The position numbers and the translations under genes were made by a program. 64,000 bases of DNA from Bactericera cockerelli (Eukaryota; Arthropoda; Insecta; Hemiptera; Triozidae): the NCBI GenBank assembly GCA_024516035.1, contig CM044964.1:11065624-11129623 (forward strand), given 5' to 3'. The notes under the pieces are model-generated. The model had not been told where the DNA came from, did not search any database, and saw only the letters and a program-made list of their open reading frames with translations. Positions 63,774-64,000 of the stretch are shown here, one piece after another (position 1 is the stretch's first letter; each line of letters starts with the position of its first letter).

Positions 63774-63960
63774 GTGAGTACTTGTGACGGAACCTAACCT
63801 AACCGGTGACTAACCTCTGACGGAACCAGGTGAGTACTTGTGACGGAACCCCACCAAACCAGACCACCGGTGACTAACCTGTGACGGAACCAGGTGAGTA
63901 CTTGTGACGGAACCTAACCAAACCAGACCCCCGGTGACTAACCTGTGACGGAACCCAGCA
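63774..63960 (+). repeat. Tandem repeat carrying the exon 16 donor
   Basis: Unit 'ggtgagtacttgtgacggaa' plus 'cctaacc...accggtgacta' and 'acctgtgacggaacca', three copies of about 60 bp. Each keeps the donor-like GGTGAGTACTTG found at the exon end. Confidence 0.85.
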
Positions 63961-64000
63961 TTTGTTTGATATTTGTTTGACCAAGGAGCTGAGTGAGGAG

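Noticed and set aside
63790..63805. Telomere-like CCTAA repeats
   Set aside because: Only two units inside the ~60-bp exon 16 donor repeat.

Overview
This is nuclear DNA of an insect: genes with many short exons, GT-AG introns, a very AT-rich background, and dense retrotransposons, tRNA- and 5S-derived SINEs and DNA transposons. The expanded AAA-ATPase-like family member nested here and the repeat style suggest a hemipteran, perhaps a delphacid planthopper. That placement is inference; no marker in the window settles it.

Three host genes can be read. (1) A GOLGA7/GCP16-like gene (Erf4 family, palmitoyltransferase accessory subunit) lies complete on the minus strand at 3467-1680 in four coding exons. 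(2) SMC4, the condensin ATPase/coiled-coil subunit, runs on the plus strand from 12227 past the right edge. Sixteen exons cover the end of the N-terminal region, Walker A, the first coiled coil, the hinge and the start of the returning coil; the C-terminal ATPase half lies outside the window. (3) A minus-strand gene nested in the 23-kb SMC4 intron (60165 to 45903, nine exons) encodes a signal peptide, a long Lys/Ser/Glu-rich repeat region and an AAA-ATPase-like domain.

Transposon layout: a 6.3-kb Ty3/gypsy-like LTR element (4460-10753) with near-identical LTRs but with gag-protease-RT inverted relative to integrase; a LINE with both ORFs (31733-36661) in SMC4 intron 13; a piggyBac-like element (23391-25102); a PIF/Harbinger-like element carrying a piece of LINE RT (15299-15918); a 918-bp mariner-type palindrome (58723-59640); a hAT-like MITE (48924-49412); an unclassified TIR element (62143-63114); and at least eight SINE families (called A to H here, my own labels) plus a 5S rRNA-derived SINE.

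The most striking pattern is that exon edges have been multiplied in tandem together with their splice sites. SMC4 exons 5, 8, 12, 13, 14 and 16 and exons 5 and 9 of the nested gene all show it, with arrays ranging from two copies to about sixty 34-bp units and over a hundred 29-bp units. In addition, a SINE has landed in the last bases of SMC4 exon 7 and separated the exon end from its donor GT. One-base frame breaks occur in SMC4 exon 12 and in exon 2 of the nested gene; these may be consensus errors of a long-read assembly or real lesions.
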